DNA from: Nageia nagi
Taxonomy: Eukaryota; Pinophyta
Assembly: GCA_050084985.1 (NCBI GenBank)
Contig: JBITNC010000002.1
Location: 20,832,001-20,896,000 of the forward strand
DNA: 64,000 nt
Direction: 5' to 3'
The position numbers and the translations under genes were made by a program. This document shows, piece by piece, positions 25,408 to 37,640 of this stretch. Numbering within the stretch: the first letter of the stretch is position 1; every line of letters starts with the position of its first letter. The notes below the pieces were generated by a model. The model saw nothing but the letters and a program-made list of their open reading frames with translations. It did no database searches and was not told where the DNA came from.

Positions 25408-26749
25408 TATTGATGGAAATTGAGTAATATATACACTTTTGAGCAATTCAACCAAAGTATATCATGAACAGGCTAACATAGTAACCTGATCTCCGAAGTA
25501 GGCCAGTTCCTTATCTATTAGGGTAGATGAAAAGAGCAAATAACAAGAAAGAAATGAAAGAGGATAGAGTGAAAGAAATAAAACAAAAGAGATAGGGAGC
25601 AAGAGTAAAGCAAAAGGGGTAAATCACTAGTTTAGCATAGGCTTTCACATAATATGAAACCTTGGCGAGAATCTAGTGCAACAGCCATGGTGTAAGCTTT
25701 CATTCTCTAAATTATTCTTTAGCTTAACTCTTCCATATAAGTAGACACAGTTATACCAACAACTTGTTGTTATCATTTAGGAAATATCCATTACTTACCA
25801 CAATATAACCAAATTAAAAATAATAACACCAAGTGTTGGATAAGAAAGGTCAAGATGGCATTATATAACTAATAGAACAAAAGGTATTTGAAAATAAATA
25901 CAAGGGGAAATACTAGAGATTATGACCCATTTTCCTTATCTTCAACTAAATTTATACTAGGCTAGAGTGGTTACAAAAAGATTGAAACAAAATAGTTATA
26001 AAATGGCCCAAAGATTCTGGCCTTTTTTAATAAATAGCTAACTATCCCTACCACATGGCATTTTATTCCTAAAGATTCCAAAGTTTCTTCATCTCCCAAT
26101 GGTTGTTTTGGAGCCTTCTTGATCTTTGGCACATGTTTAGGAGTTCTTTGGTGAAGTTTTTCTTGGGCAGAGATTCCTTTTGTTACATATAACATCATTG
26201 GTTTCTTGAACATCTAATTTGAATGTTCTTTTATTTTGTTGATGTCATCTCTTTTGCACCTTTGTAAGGTGAAGCAAATAACTCTGAGAGATTTTGGTCT
26301 TACTCGTGATGTCATCCTTCTTTGAACCCATTCTTTTAGCCAAAATGGGTTTTGCTTTATTTTGCTAATGTTATATTCTTTCATGCTCTAGAATCAACTA
26401 ACTTAGCCATTGCAAAACTGTTAACACTACCTGCTGACATCACTGCTCCCAGGGTCCAGTTGTAGACAAGCCTCTACTCTGCTAACATCACTTACTTTTA
26501 TGCCCTAGAACACTTAGCCATCATTGAACTTTTAACATTACTTGCTAGCATCACTACTCCTAGGGTTTGATTTTATACAAGCCTCTATTTTGCTAACATC
26601 ACTCCCTTTTATGTCCCAAAAATTGCTATACTTTGTGCATTTTCTCATCAAAATTATTTGAAAGCTTCCTAAAACACTCTTCTTTTAGATAAGTAAGGAC
26701 AATATGCATTGAGAAGCTACTAGGGTATTGGGCTATGTATGCATATATA
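25408..26749 (-). repeat. Gypsy 5' LTR
   Basis: 1342 bp, direct repeat of 13989-15418. Its outer end (26749) is followed by GGACT. The terminal TG and CA have each mutated to TA, while the partner LTR keeps both. Confidence 0.9.
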
Positions 26750-26754
26750 GGACT
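26750..26754. repeat. Target-site duplication GGACT, right
   Basis: Exact copy of the five bases at 13984-13988, fixing both edges of the gypsy element. Confidence 0.9.
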
Positions 26755-28755
26755 ATCCTACAAAGATACACTTGATGGATTCTTCATTTAGCTTCCTCCT
26801 ATTCGCGTTAGGGACATGCACATAGCATGTAGAACCATATATCATTAGACATATAATAATTAGTTTCTTTCCAAACCAAGATTCATAGGGGGTAGAATCC
26901 TATATTTATTTTTTGGGAATTGATTCAAAATATAAATATATGTATGAACAAATTTATCCCATAATTTGTTATCTATACCCATCTCCTTAAGCATGCAACA
27001 AGCCATCTCTATAATAGTTTTTTTTTTCTTTCTCTCAGCCACTCCATTTTGCTGGGGAGTGTATGATTTTGTATACTCCCTCTTGATTTTGTATTTTATA
27101 TTAAAATATTTAAGTTAATTTGAAATGAATTTACCAACATATTTTATCCATAATTTCATAATGCTATAACTAGATTGCTTCTCTACCATCACTTTCAATT
27201 TGATAAAATAATCAAAAGCAATAAATAAAACCAAATCATTCTAGAATAATCATTAGTAAAATAATAAAATACTTGCACTTGGTGATGTTTGGATTTTTCA
27301 TAGGTCTGCATATGTTTAAATGCACCATTTATAAATGATTTTAGGCTCTATGTTGGTGATGGGGAAACTTGTCTTTGTGTTCTTTTATAAATATACAACT
27401 TTCACACAAAATGTCTGATGGGTATGAAAATATTGACATACCTTATGCATTCAATGTAATGAGTTTAAATTGAGATGTCCAAATCTCTTATACCATAACC
27501 ATAATAAATCACTTATGATCTTGAGATAACTGATAGTTCTTCAAAAATAATTAACCAATTATTTATAAATTATTCTATTGCATTAGAATATAAAGAGTAT
27601 CATGCACATACAAGATCTTACTAGTCTTTTACTTAAAGGAAATAAATCCTTTTTAGTAATACTGACCTAATTGTTATTATCAAAATAGACTTGTCCATTG
27701 ATATTTTATTCAAGTTTTATAAATAGGTTCTTTTTCCCACTTATATGATTTGAATAATTACTATCAAGGTACAAAATATGATCATTAACATCTTCAAAGT
27801 TGTTGTGAGTAAGAAAAAATTAGTGTCATCTTGCTCTTCACTATAATTGGCCTTTTATTAGTTTTATTGCTTTATAACATTAATATTCATTTTGATTATA
27901 TTTTCAATTATATTCATAATATTTTTGGGATAATATCTAGGTTTTATTAGCTGATTTGCCTCTTCCTATACCATGGATACTTCTTCTATGACCTATACCA
28001 TGAATTTATCTACCACAACTCTTGAAGAAGATTTAGAACTAGAGGAACTAGATGGTGGTCATTAAATTTGAGTTACCTTGGAATTCTTGATCAAGATTTT
28101 CAGACCTATATTTCATTCTATGCTCACTATTCTACAAGCTTCCAAGTAACTCAACTAGATTTTATTGAGATAACTTTCTAGAATATTCAATTAAAATGTT
28201 AATAGATTAAACATTTTGGGAAGGTTTATCAATACTTTCTCCAAGATCTAGTATCATCTAGTGCCTTAGCATGTGCATGAATGGCATTAACCAAATCTTG
28301 AACTCTATTAATGAACACTCAATGGTATGATTATCATTCATCTTTATATATTCATAATCTCTATGTAATAGTTGGAGTTTAGCTACTCTTACCATAGAAT
28401 GTCCCTTGTAGGCATATTCAAGAGTCTCTTACACTTCCTTTGATTATTTTCATTATGCAATCTTAGGGAAGATAGACACACCTATCCTACTCTATATGAT
28501 GAATAGGGATTTGAAATCCTACTTCTTGGTATTTAAAAGCTACTTATTGTCACCATCTAAGAGTAGTACAAATGGTATTACATCTACTTCTATATAACCA
28601 TATGAGATAAGACTCCACATATCTTAAGAGATGAGAAATACTCTTATATTCCATCCACTGCACTATTTTTCCATTCACCACTAAACACAAGAATTTGCAA
28701 CTGCACTATTTTTCTATTATGATATTCCATTTTAACCTAATATAATGAATAAATT
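26755..28755 (-). pseudogene. Old copia element: gag to integrase relic
   Basis: On the minus strand the integrase C-terminal part is readable: VAERK-type sequence (27042-26860, MAERKKKKTIIEMACCML) followed by W.K.VHT..Y.LN, then ESIKCIFVG just before the gypsy insertion at 26754. The text resumes at 13983 with KESKAYKCYDP. Upstream (27.4-28.7 kb) only traces of gag and protease remain, full of stops. Next to the LTR the minus strand reads TTGATATCAAAT, which may be a decayed tRNA-iMet primer site. Confidence 0.65.
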
Positions 28756-30200
28756 TGATATCAAATAAATATTTTTGAAGGCCATGGATTTGGAGACTAC
28801 AAAATTTAATATATAACCTTCTATATATTAGGTTGATGAAATTACATAAATTATCAAACTTAAATTGATTAAAGTATCAAGTATTATATACGATAAGAAA
28901 GGTATTAAAGAGAACTTTATAATGAGTAATCAACCACCTTACTATAATGAGTATAATTCCAACTATTCTCTTTTGAAGTTTAGGTTTCCATACTACAATG
29001 AGGTCACTAAGATAGTCTTGTAACAAAATAGGCCGTCAAAGAGTGGAAACTTTGTCAATGATTATCTATGATAAAATATGTTATGTTATATATACCATTG
29101 GAAAGAGGTAAAAGTAAACTTTATAATGGTTTATGAATATTTTTTAATGGGTGAGTAAATATCTAGTGATTCTTAATGACACACAAGGTATATATTATGT
29201 CACTAGAATAAGACTATTTAGTTAGTACCAAAAAAATAGGTTGATTCTATAGCACTTTGTATACAAAGGATACTATGTTGTATATGGATATAAAGGTGGA
29301 AAAAATAATTTTCAAAATACTTAGGGTTCATAAATATTGTACTAATATAGAATATCAAGTGAAAGTGAAGGTATTCATAGATTGCTATTGAGAATGACTA
29401 GGTAAATGCATTACGAAAAATTATTGATTGTGATGGTCATTTTTATAAAAAATATTATATGATTATAAAGGCATATTAAATAAATATAAAAAATAAAAAT
29501 AACCATCTAAAATTGATATCTAGAACAAAAGTTATAGCCCTTGAAAGAAAACTAGTCCACAATTGGGTAGTTTGTTACAACAACAATTCTCTCTAAATTT
29601 AGTGCATGAAATAAAAAATAAATGAATACCCACTATGCTTAAATATCAAGAAATTTATTAATATCACCTTATTTTATATTTATATCTGATATATAATACT
29701 CTTTTATATGTAGAGCTGATATATAATACTCTAAGTATGATTTTAATCATAGTAACATATAGAATGGAAAACATAAACACACAATTGTAAGGAAAAGTAA
29801 TATATCTTTTTCTCTTTCTATTAATTATGCAAAATGATTCTAAATTTATTTAATTACCATGTAATTTGTACCTATACATGCCTTAAACAAATATTTTGAG
29901 TGTTTTATAGTTCAAAAATCTAGTCGAAGTACAAAATCCACCCAACAAAGTCAACAAAAACATAAATGGATGTCTAGTAAATTTGAAAAGAGATATGGAT
30001 GCCCATTAATTTGATTATAAAGTAATGTGGGAAATCTAAATCCTATCTACATGTATTCCAAATAAAATTAATAGTCTGATACTAGTGGGTATTGGAGGCA
30101 ATTGAAGAATAGTCATTATAGATGGAGAGGACTTGAATATTCACATGCTTGCTTATATCACATAATCAAAATTCAAAATGTTACAATATTAAATTATTTA
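28756..30200 (-). repeat. Old copia element: 5' LTR
   Basis: Direct repeat partner of 10744-12150. The similarity is patchy, with many small indels; it is the most diverged LTR pair in the window. Edges are approximate to about ten bases. Confidence 0.7.
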
Positions 30201-30695
30201 TTTAGAAATAATATGCATTATAAATACTTTTTGACTTGGTTAAAAGAGGAAAGGTGGGAGAAGAAGAGGTGAGAGTCACTATACATGATCTCTGTAAGGT
30301 AAAACTTTGAGTTCAACCTCATACCATCATGTATTGGGTCCCTCTTCCCCCCAAGAAGTATATCATTTCATGATACCTTACATTAAAGTCCATTTGGCCC
30401 TTCATAGAATCAAGCTTTCAAGAAATAATACTAAAAATTTCAATAGCCAAAATAGGATCCCTAGAAGACTAAGTCCAACTACCCAAAAGTAGCTTCTAAA
30501 ATTCCATAAATAACTTCACATAGAAAAAGTATCCACAATGGAATAGAGATGATGGAATCCCAAGTAATGATTTCTAAATTTCTAAGCATCAAGTTATGTT
30601 TAAGATATATTTAATCCTAGACTACTCAAACATAGTAAACAAGAGGTGATGTCTCATTGAGTCACTATTTAAATGATTATTTTCTTATGTTATTT
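30201..30695. other. Sequence without a recognised gene
   Basis: About 0.5 kb between the copia LTR and the DUF4283 relic. A 61-codon plus-strand frame at 30307 has no recognisable motif. It could be the 5' part of the LINE relic that follows, but I see no proof. Confidence 0.35.
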
Positions 30696-30698
30696 TTT

Positions 30699-31025
30699 AT
30701 AGAAATAGATAAGGAGCTATTCTTTAAGGGAGGATTTTTGTTTTATGGAAGATAAGAGATATTCATGAATCCTTGGCATATAAGTTTCAAACTTGTTGAA
30801 GAATCACCATCTTTTTATTTTATAACATAAGTTCATTTTCTAGATTTACCCTTCGAATTGTGGAATGAGGATATCTTTGAAGCCATTAGTCACTCCATAC
30901 AGGTGTATCTAGGAGTTATAGAGATAATCAAGGAGCTTAAATCAATTACATTTTCTCAAATTTACATCCACTTGGAGCTAGACTCTTCACTACCAACTGA
31001 AATAAAAATTAACCTTCTACTTTAA
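30699..31025 (+). pseudogene. LINE-type ORF1 relic (DUF4283 domain)
   Basis: One plus-strand frame, interrupted by just two stops, reads IFMNPWHISFKLVEE and later FLDLPFELWNEDIFEAI and ITFSQIYIHLELDSSLP. This order is the signature of the DUF4283 domain at the start of plant L1-type LINE ORF1 proteins: a PW..SF segment, an LP...W....F..I segment, then an acidic DL...LP segment. No zinc knuckle, endonuclease or RT follows, so only the N-terminal module is left. The match is by pattern memory and was not tested by search. Confidence 0.65.
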
Positions 31026-31324
31026 TATCTTGTATATTGAGAATAGTACTAACCTGATTGGTATTTTGAAAAGACACTTTATTTGGGTAAAGAAGTATCA
31101 AGAATTTTATGAAGACAGAAGACTTTTAAATATTTGAAAAAATGCATTTCCTCATGATTATTTTTAGTGTTGTATTGATTGATAAAGAGAACTATCAAGA
31201 GAGTTCTAGAAAAATCAAACATACCCTCATTTTTAATGAATTTTTAGTTGACATTTATTATGGTTGCAATCCTCCTACCAAACCAAATTATTCCAAGGAT
31301 CTTGTAGTTTGAAACCATAAAAAT

Positions 31325-32095
31325 ATGAGGGTGTATGTTTTGATTTTTTCTACTTCAATGAATGAAGAGGTTAATTGCCACATTAACTCAATTGATGATA
31401 CATGGAATGCTTTGAAAAAATTATTTGATTCCCATTCTAAATTAGAACTAATCCATTTACAATTGAAACTTTTCAACCTTGACTTGAAGGATAATGACCC
31501 ATTGATGTTGATTTTAAAAATATAAACCATTATGCATGACAATGATTCTACAAGTGTGAAGATACATATTTCTCTCACAAATTTGATAAAGGCCCTATAC
31601 CAAATATGTTTCCATTACCTTAAGTCACTCCAAGGTAGTGGTAAATTTAAATATCTAACTTTTGATACATTTGTTAATAAAATTATAGAGCATAAGAAGG
31701 ATTTGAGCAAAAAAATTGTAGAACCTATTAGAGATACCTTATGTGTTGCCCAAAAATAAAAGAATCCATAATATGATTCTTCTAGAGAAGGTAGCATGCA
31801 TGGTCACAATAAGAATAATAAAGGTAGGGGGTAATTCTAATAAAGATGAAAAAGCATAGATATATAATATTCATTATAACCAATGTGATGTGAATGGTCA
31901 TGATGCAAAAACCTATCAAATATTATGCTTACTTTATTTGTATGCAACCATTGTGTTAAAGAAATTACAACTTGCATTAAGCACAAAATTTATTTTTGAA
32001 ATGCCTAAGGTCTTGATAAGTTTGAAACATTTCAGAGGTACTCAAAATGGTAGCAAAGTTGGTGAAGGTAAATCTTCCTATATTATAAGAGCTTT
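31325..32095 (+). pseudogene. Plus-strand retroelement gag relic
   Basis: Plus-strand frames 31325-31525 and 31532-31759 read like UBN2-type gag sequence of plant copia-like elements: DDTWNALKKLFDSHSKLELIH and then KIIEHKKDLSK. A degenerate zinc knuckle follows (HYNQCDVNGHDAKTYQ, about 31875-31920), in which two ligands are replaced. Stops separate the parts. It is on the opposite strand from the copia elements flanking it, so it is an independent insertion. A 130-bp piece of its end recurs at 34885-35013. Confidence 0.55.
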
Positions 32096-33812
32096 CATTT
32101 GCTAAACCATTTTCTCAAAAGCCCAATGATATCCTTCATTGGTACATTTTCCCAAAGTGCAAAAAAAATTCAACTTAGAAGAACTTTCCTAAAACCTAGA
32201 AAATTTATGACTTTATAATATTTCTAGTTTTTGATGGAATTCATCCTTCATGTAACTTCCCTAAATGTATCCAAATTGCTATCAAGGCATCCTTTGAAGA
32301 GGATTGCAACTTGATGATCAATCAAGACACCTTTTACTTTCTCAAAATTTGACAATCTCATATAATGATTAATTTTTTCAGATTCAAATGATCTTCATCT
32401 AGATCCACTAAATTTAGCAACAACTCTTCCTATTGGTCAGAATAATTATAGTCTTAGTTTAATTGTGTAAAGTTTGATAAGATTGTATGATTAGTAAAAA
32501 TTTAAAATAAACTCCCAACACTTTTATGCTTTTGTGCAAACAAAATTTTCCAACTACGTTTGGGTGCTAAGGATAAAATACAATTGTCATTATCATAAAT
32601 TTAGAAAGTTACAACTATATATACAAGCTGTAGCTTAGATATTTTCATAGATTTCATAATTTTATTATTTCACTTAGTTGCATATAGGATGTAACATTAA
32701 ATTCTATTTTAGATTTTCATATTGTAGTTGGTAGATATTTTTAGATTTTGAAGTTATATATACAACTCAGATTGATGTAATAGAGGAGGTTGGATTTCTT
32801 AGCATTTTCCCTTTAGTAATATATAATATATGATTTTCCAAATTAAACCCAGTATGGTGATCTTTTTACTTTTATTTTATCTTATAATATTTGGATGGCT
32901 TAAATGGTTGCATCATTTGTATGTTTTCTAATTTTTAGAGTTTGATGAATGAAATATCTATGATTGAAGCCTCTACTCTCTTGCCACTAAATGATTGATA
33001 GTAACATGAATGGGTGGTTGTGAGCTAGGGATCCTTCCTCCAAGTTATGATAGAATAATTGAAAGCTTAGGTTGGTCATGATAAATACCATCTCTCATTA
33101 TTTCTTACACTCTTGACCTTGTATTCCTTCCAATTACTCTATTATTTTATTTTTTTCCCATTTTGTAATGGATAAGACCCATCCTGATAAAATTAAATAT
33201 TAAAATTTAGAGTTAGCTTGTCTCCCTTGTCTGTGAGAAGCCTCTTAATGATTGTACATCTTTGTTTATGGGAAGTAAACCTCATGATTCTTAGTTTCAA
33301 GAGCTTCAATGAATGGGTAACATTTTCTTATCCATGAGAGACAAATACCATTTAGATTGGACATTTTATAAGAATGTTGCACAATCTTGTTGGTTCTAGA
33401 CCCAAGCAAGACCCTCTTGGATAAAACTAGATCACCAAAGGCTTAAGATTCTATTCATTTATCTATTCATGGGAAATATATCAAGAAGGCTATGTCTCTA
33501 TTCAAGAGATACTAGTATTTGGGATCTTGGCTTTCCAAATTAAGAGCCCCTTGTGAATGACAAAATTATTTAAAGGAAATTTTGCTTTGATGTTCCTAAA
33601 ATCTTTATTGTTCAATGGATCATAATTTTATTTATGAATTGTGATCACTTAAATGTTTAAAGGCTTGAAAGGCACCATGTTAAATATAAAATATCATAGG
33701 TTGAATTGTCTAAAAATCAATTCATCCAAGAAGAGTTGGTTCATGATCATGAACTAATCTAGTAAAACCTCTCACAAACATGCCACATTACATTATTCAG
33801 ATCAATAGTCCA
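32096..33812. repeat. 1.7-kb duplicated block, copy 1
   Basis: Direct repeat of 37623-39330, alike from ATTTGCTAAACCATTTT to CCTCACAAACATG. A third partial copy covers 35014-35310. The first 250 bp, read on the minus strand, resemble decayed PPR sequence. The remaining 1.4 kb has no recognisable coding content and may be the upstream region of the ancestral PPR gene. Substitutions and indels are scattered evenly. Confidence 0.8.
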
Positions 33813-34884
33813 TTTATAGCATGCCTAATGGGACTATTTCACATAGTCATCATATTAGATTGGCTTTCAGTGTGAGTAGTGAGATGTTTTCTATATTCAT
33901 CAAAGCTAAATATGATGACATCAGTACACATACTAACTTAATTTATTTTTTATATTTCAAAGAAATAGAAGGATGAATTAATTGGTTTAAGATTCAAGAT
34001 ATGAACAAAGAAGGATTATATTGAAATATTTAAGTTGATAAAAATGCTCAAAAAAGGTGATTTAGAGTCATGAATATAAGTAATATTTTATAAAGAAAGA
34101 AATTATAGACATGTACTATTTGAGGGTTAGTTAGAATCAGGAGGTATCTTGATGAAGATTTTGGACCTGAGCAATATTGGGGGATGGTTGAATCTTCTCT
34201 TTTGTAGATTCAATACTATATTTCTTGAACAAACTATAATAATGATGGATCAAGGAAGATAGCATTATAATATTCTTGTGTTTACAATAACCTCTTGAGG
34301 TTTTGCTAGTTGTGGAATGTGTACTTGGTTTTAGATCAACAATATATCCAATATAGTTTTGAGCATATCTTATTTTGGATTGACATATTTGAATATGAAT
34401 GATAGAGTCACATGAAATGGATGTTATTGGAAAGGTACACCCACCCAACCCTTGCTTGATTCCAAGAGGTTGGATATTCTATTTTCTAAGGTAATATTCT
34501 ATTTCTTTGCTCCATTGCAGAAAATGACCTTATGAGAATTACCATGAATATGAATGGTCATTTAAAGTTAAGAAGACTTGATATGGGTAATTGGTTATAA
34601 TTTTAAAAATATTAGGTATATTCTATTTTGGTAATACTAAGGGGCCATACTTCAAGTATTCATGTAGAATAGTGTTCACCCTCATACATGATTTGATAAG
34701 AGTTTCTGATTGATTGATATTTGAGAACTATTATGCATGGTTATTGAATATCTTATAAGTTTTTTTACCATCCTATCCCACCCATGCTAAATGCATGTTG
34801 TCTAGTTAATTTCTATTCTCTAGTTCATTGACTACTTTGATTCTTCAAAATAACTAGTGAAGGGGGTAAAATGTTATAAAAATT
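33813..34884. other. Sequence without a recognised gene
   Basis: About 1.1 kb between duplicated blocks. A minus-strand frame of 103 codons (34448-34137) is open but matches nothing I know and lacks any codon or motif signal of a real gene. No repeat partner was seen in the window. Confidence 0.4.
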
Positions 34885-35310
34885 ACAACTTGCATTAATA
34901 AAGGAAGTCATTTTTGAAATGCTTAAGGTCTTGACAAGTTTGAAACATTTCATAGGTACTCATAATGGTAGCAAAGTTGGTGAAGGTAAATCTTCCAAGA
35001 GTTTGGTAATTTTCATTTGCTAAACCATTTTCCTAGAAGCCCCATGGTATCCTTCACTAGTGCATTTTCCTAGAGTGTAGCAAACTTTAAATCCAAAAAA
35101 CTCTCTTGGAACCCAATAAAATTGTAACTTTACAATATTTCTAGAACTTGATGGAATTCTTCATTCATGCAACTTCTTGAAATGCAACCAAATTGCTACC
35201 ATGACATCTTTTGAAGAGGATTGCAACTTGATGATCAATCAAGATACCTTATACTTTCCCAAAATCTGATAGTTTCGTATCACCATTAATTTTTCCAAGC
35301 TTGATGACAT
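34885..35310. repeat. Partial duplicate of 31957-32340
   Basis: This shares both the gag-like end (34885-35013) and the following PPR-like piece (35014-35310) with the region around 32.0-32.3 kb. It shows that those two unlike sequences were already joined before they were duplicated together. Confidence 0.75.
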
Positions 35311-35329
35311 TCATCTATATATATTGGAT

Positions 35330-37640
35330 TCAACATCATGCATCTTATAAAATAAATCTTAGGTCTTATTTTATTTGTCCACATATTTCATGTGTATATG
35401 GGCCTTTTTTAGAAAACCCTTTTTATGTATTGTGCAATCATTGTAAACTATGAAACATTATTTGCATGATGTATCTTGTCAAACAAATTCATAACATTCA
35501 ATTTACAAGTACCAAGTAGACACATATATGAATCAAATTCAAGGTTTATAGATATTTTTGTAGTGAAAGTTCAAAGCTCTTATAGCCTGCACAAACCATA
35601 ATATTCAATTTACAAGAATCAAGTAGACACATCTACATACCCAATTTAGGATTTATGGGTATTTTAGTAATGAAGTTCAAAGCTTCCTCAAGATAGTTTT
35701 CTTGAACCATAAGGTTAAATTTATAGGAACCAAGTATACACATTCACACACTTAATTCAAGGTTTATGATATTTTGGTAGTGAAGTTCAAATCTCCCTAA
35801 AAATAGCCTGCACAAACCACAACACTTGATTTACAAGCACCAAGTAGACACATGCACACACCCAATTCAAATATTTATGAGTATTGTAGAAATGAAGTTC
35901 AAATATCCCTTAAGATAGCCTACATAAACAAGAGTAAACAATGCATGTATAATGATTATTCTTAATATTGCAATATATGCACAAAACAAAATACTTGTTG
36001 AGACTTTTAAGTAGATACAATTATCATGTGTAAAACTAGATACATGATAAAATACTATACTTTAAGAAAGTGCCAAAAACTAGTCCACAAGTGGTAAGTA
36101 AGTAAAAAAAAGCTTTTAATACTTAAAAACTATTCAAATTATACATTTAAATGTTATATTATCTTACCTCCACAATAAGCATAATAAGATATAAAGGTTG
36201 GATATCTTTCCCCTAGGATAACCTGTTCAAAGTATCATGAATTAGATAACTTAAGGCTAGCTACATTTATAAGATCTTAGTAGATATATCACCATTATGC
36301 TTCAACATTATTCATAATATTACCATTCAACCAACCTAGATGCTTCAAAAGGTCAAAGAGCTTAAGGGCATCCTTTTTGTAGCCATGAATTGCATATCTT
36401 TTGATACTTGCATTCTGGCAAACTATATTTACATCATGCATCTTATAAATCAATTTCCAAGCCTTGTGTATTCTTCAATATTTTGCATTTATGTATATAG
36501 GACTTTTTTATAAAATCCATTTTATGTGTGTCCATTGTCAAACAACTCTTGGGCCTTGTATATTCTTCCACATTTTGCATACATATCTATGGGCCTTTTA
36601 CAAAAAATCCATTTTGTTTGTATCTAGTAATCATTGCAGACCATGAAAATATTTACATTGTGTATCTTATCAAAAAATTCCTAGGCCTTATGTATTATTC
36701 CACATTTTACATACATGTCTACAATCCTTTTTTAGAAAACCCATTTTGTGTGAATACTGCAATCATTGCAGACCATGAAATTGTTATGAAGCAAAATACT
36801 TTATACCATGTATGGTAGGTAATTCTCAATATAGCTTGTACAAGCCATAATATTTAATTTAAAAGCACTAAATACATGCATGCACACACCCAATTCAAGG
36901 TTTATGGGTATTTTGGTAGTGAAGTTCAAAGCTCCCTCAAGATAGAATACATGAACAAGTATGTCAACAATTCATGTATAATGATTAATCTTATGATTTT
37001 AGGATATGCACAAAATAAAAGAATCTAGAGAATTTCAAGCAGATGCAATGGTCATGTGTAAATCTAGGTACATGATGAAACACTATACTTTAAAAAAATC
37101 TCAAAAACCAATCCAACAGTGGTAAGTTGAAAAAAAATGCTTGTAATACTTAGTAATTGTCCAAACTAAAAATTTAAATGCTATATTGTATTACCTCCAT
37201 AATAAGCATAATAAGATAGAAAGATTGGATGTATTTCCCCTAAAATAACCTATTCAAAACATCATGAATTAGATAAGTCAGAGCTATATTAAGAAACTCT
37301 CAATAAATGTATCATAGTTATGCTTTAGGATTGTTCATAATGTTACCACACAACTAACTTAGATGCTTCAAACATATGATATGAAATGATCCAAATTCAT
37401 GATATGATAAGAAATTGTATACTTTTAAGCAAATGCATAATCCAAGGCCTTCAAACATAGTTTATATAGTATTTCATTTTGTGCATATCATAGATCATTA
37501 TAGTCTAAGAGAATGCATCTTGATAAGGTATTTTATAAATTAAATCATGGGTCCTTTCAATGTATCTATTTTTTACATACCCTACAATGATTATAGTACA
37601 TGAAAGTGTGTTTACAATCATATTTGCTAAACCATTTTCT
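35330..37640 (-). pseudogene. Decayed PPR (PLS-type) gene block 1
   Basis: On the minus strand many short frames read as pentatricopeptide-repeat motifs. Examples are YIERTHDLIYKIPYQDAFS (37600-37490), ISWSAMIAVFTQNGFSKKG (36785-36730), MYVKCGIIHKA.EFFDKIH (36715-36660) and NASIKRYAIHGYKKDALKLFD (36415-36350). The wording SW.AMI..Y.QNGF and MY.KCG...A...FDKM is typical of PLS-class PPR proteins, which bind and edit organelle RNA. Stops and shifts occur every few dozen codons, so it makes no protein. It is paralogous to 40600-42522 plus 53143-54460. Confidence 0.8.
35481..35931 (-). repeat. Four-copy ~110-bp tandem array in PPR block 1
   Basis: Four direct tandem units, marked by ATTTACAAG-like words at 35501, 35608, 35719 and 35829 (spacings 107, 111 and 110). 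On the minus strand one unit reads roughly LEGALNFTTKIPI...CLLGAC, which recalls the PPR E motif (Y..EALNFI..MPI...W.CLLGACR). A single further unit lies at about 36835-36955. The units are separated by variable substitutions, so the array is old. Confidence 0.8.

Larger units (their letters stand above)
13989..26749 (-). mobile_element. Ty3/gypsy LTR retrotransposon, 12.76 kb, nested in copia
   Basis: This is an almost complete but inactive Ty3/gypsy element read on the minus strand. From its 5' end it carries: LTR (25408-26749), primer site, gag, protease, an RNase H domain, RT with its usual RNase H, integrase, a long extra reading frame, and the 3' LTR (13989-15418). A perfect 5-bp duplication (GGACT) flanks it. 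By eye the LTRs differ at roughly 7-9% of positions over the first 400 aligned bases, so the insertion is not recent. Stops and frameshifts occur in every coding part. The second RNase H upstream of RT and the extra frame after integrase place it among the Tat-like gypsy elements of plants; the exact lineage is not settled. Confidence 0.9.

Noticed and set aside
34137-34448. 103-codon minus-strand open frame
   Set aside because: No motif, no conserved partner in the window, and it lies among decayed repeats; length is within chance for AT-rich DNA.
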